A stretch of DNA of 13,900 nucleotides from Chloroflexota bacterium (lineage in GTDB: Bacteria > Chloroflexota > Dehalococcoidia > SHYB01 > JACPQI01), in contig JACPQI010000030.1 in NCBI GenBank assembly GCA_016190545.1, positions 1-13,900 on the forward strand. Reading direction: 5' to 3'. Position 1 is the stretch's first letter. Every line of letters starts with the position of its first letter. The translations under genes were made by a program, and so were the position numbers. Positions 13,257 to 13,900 of the stretch are shown piece after piece. The notes beneath the pieces were generated by a model. The model worked only from the letters and a program-made list of their open reading frames with translations. It searched no databases and was not told where the DNA came from.

Positions 13257-13900
13257 ATGAATGTGATTTTCCTCATGAACGACACGTTCCGGCGGGACCA
13301 CCTGGGGTGCTATGGGAACACCTGGATTCACACGCCCAACCTGGACCGGCTGGCCAAGGAATCCGTCGTCTTTGACCGGGCCTACATCGGCTCTTACCCC
13401 ACGGTGCCCAACCGCTGGGACCTGGCGACCGGCAGGTACGGTTTCCCCTATCGCGGCTGGCAGCCGATGGACAAGAACGATGTGTCCCTCGCTCAAATGT
13501 TGAGCGGCCGCGGCTACGCCACCATGTTTATCCACGATACGCCGATGCTGGCGGGGGACGACATGAACTATACGCGCGGGTTCTCCGCCTTCCGCTGGGT
13601 GCGGGGGCAGCATTCGGACCCCTACAATGTCATACCCAGGGGAACGATGCGGCTCCCGGCCCAGGCCCACAAGCTCAGCGGCCCGGAGCGGTTCAAGCTC
13701 TACTTCCGCAACATCGCCCACCGCCAGCACGACCGCGAGTACATGGTCGCCAAAAGCGTGATGGAGGCCACCGATTGGCTTGAGGAAAACCATGACATGG
13801 GGCCATTCTTCCTCTGGCTGGACATGTGGGACCCCCACGAGCAGTTCGACCCGCCGTGGTACGACTGGGACCGCTACCGCGATCCAAAGTACAACGGCGA
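13257..13900 (+). CDS. Sulfatase-fold (alkaline phosphatase superfamily) hydrolase with Thr at the nucleophile site, N-terminal part
   Basis: First 214 residues of a sulfatase-like hydrolase; the right edge cuts it. The N-terminus NVIFLMNDTFRRDHLGCYGN and IHTPNLDRLAKESVVFDRAY follows the sulfatase fold, and FFLWLDMWDPHEQFDPPWYD is the later conserved DPH region. The activation motif normally reads C/S-x-P-S-R before LxTGR; here it is TVPNR (in SYPTVPNRWDLATGRYGF), so a threonine takes the place of the residue converted to formylglycine, and Asn replaces Ser. Related subfamily members with PTxPxR at this site exist to my recollection, so this may be typical of a non-sulfatase branch. Thr is the nucleophile in some phosphodiesterase and phosphonatase members of the superfamily. 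There is no signal peptide, so the protein is probably cytoplasmic. ATG 13257 has AAGGAG 7 bases upstream. Confidence 0.82.
   Translation, partial: MNVIFLMNDTFRRDHLGCYGNTWIHTPNLDRLAKESVVFDRAYIGSYPTVPNRWDLATGRYGFPYRGWQPMDKNDVSLAQMLSGRGYATMFIHDTPMLAGDDMNYTRGFSAFRWVRGQHSDPYNVIPRGTMRLPAQAHKLSGPERFKLYFRNIAHRQHDREYMVAKSVMEATDWLEENHDMGPFFLWLDMWDPHEQFDPPWYDWDRYRDPKYNG

Overview
The window comes from a GC-rich bacterium, most likely a member of the Chloroflexota (Dehalococcoidia or a related environmental lineage). The placement is inferred from gene content: a compact cobalamin-assembly operon with pduX inside it, a UbiE/MenG with a Chloroflexota-like N-terminus, a type III CoA-transferase beside a 2-hydroxyacyl-CoA dehydratase-like piece, and a sulfatase-fold protein of an unusual subfamily. 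No rRNA, tRNA, CRISPR array, phage gene or transposase was seen.

Left third (1-6273): a tightly packed plus-strand operon for the last steps of cobalamin (vitamin B12) synthesis. The order is cobS (cut by the left edge), cbiB, threonine-phosphate decarboxylase (cobD/cobC type), cobQ, cobU, a pduX-like L-threonine kinase, and ubiE/menG. PduX makes threonine phosphate and CobD decarboxylates it to aminopropanol phosphate. CobQ finishes amidation to cobyric acid, CbiB joins the two, CobU activates the product as a GDP derivative, and CobS attaches the lower ligand. Genes overlap by 4-8 bases or lie 4-5 bases apart, except pduX and ubiE, which share about 80 bases in different frames.

Middle (6274-8590): a TATAAT promoter, a possible 15-codon leader ORF and an alpha/beta hydrolase on the plus strand, convergent with a LysR-type regulator on the minus strand. 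The regulator has a palindromic candidate operator by its own promoter. A gene-free stretch of about 430 bases follows, with relatively many A and T. It ends in a well-formed promoter preceded by two TGTTACC repeats 11 bases apart, resembling a PhoB/PhoP-type activator site.

Right-middle (8591-11178): a secreted modular protein with a strong terminator, then a secreted or lipoprotein with three DUF5666-like repeats, a small glycine-rich membrane protein, and a nested inverted repeat.

Right (11310-13900): remnants of an anaerobic acyl-CoA module (2-hydroxyacyl-CoA dehydratase-like fragment followed by a CaiB-type CoA-transferase with an internal deletion and frameshift), a small minus-strand cysteine-containing ORF, a MITE-like block of three tandem hairpins bounded by short inverted repeats, and the start of a sulfatase-fold hydrolase. 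That hydrolase has threonine where sulfatases carry the formylglycine cysteine or serine. It has its own promoter and a 5'-UTR hairpin. The most interesting points are this threonine enzyme, the Pho-box-like promoter, the hairpin element and the decayed acyl-CoA module.
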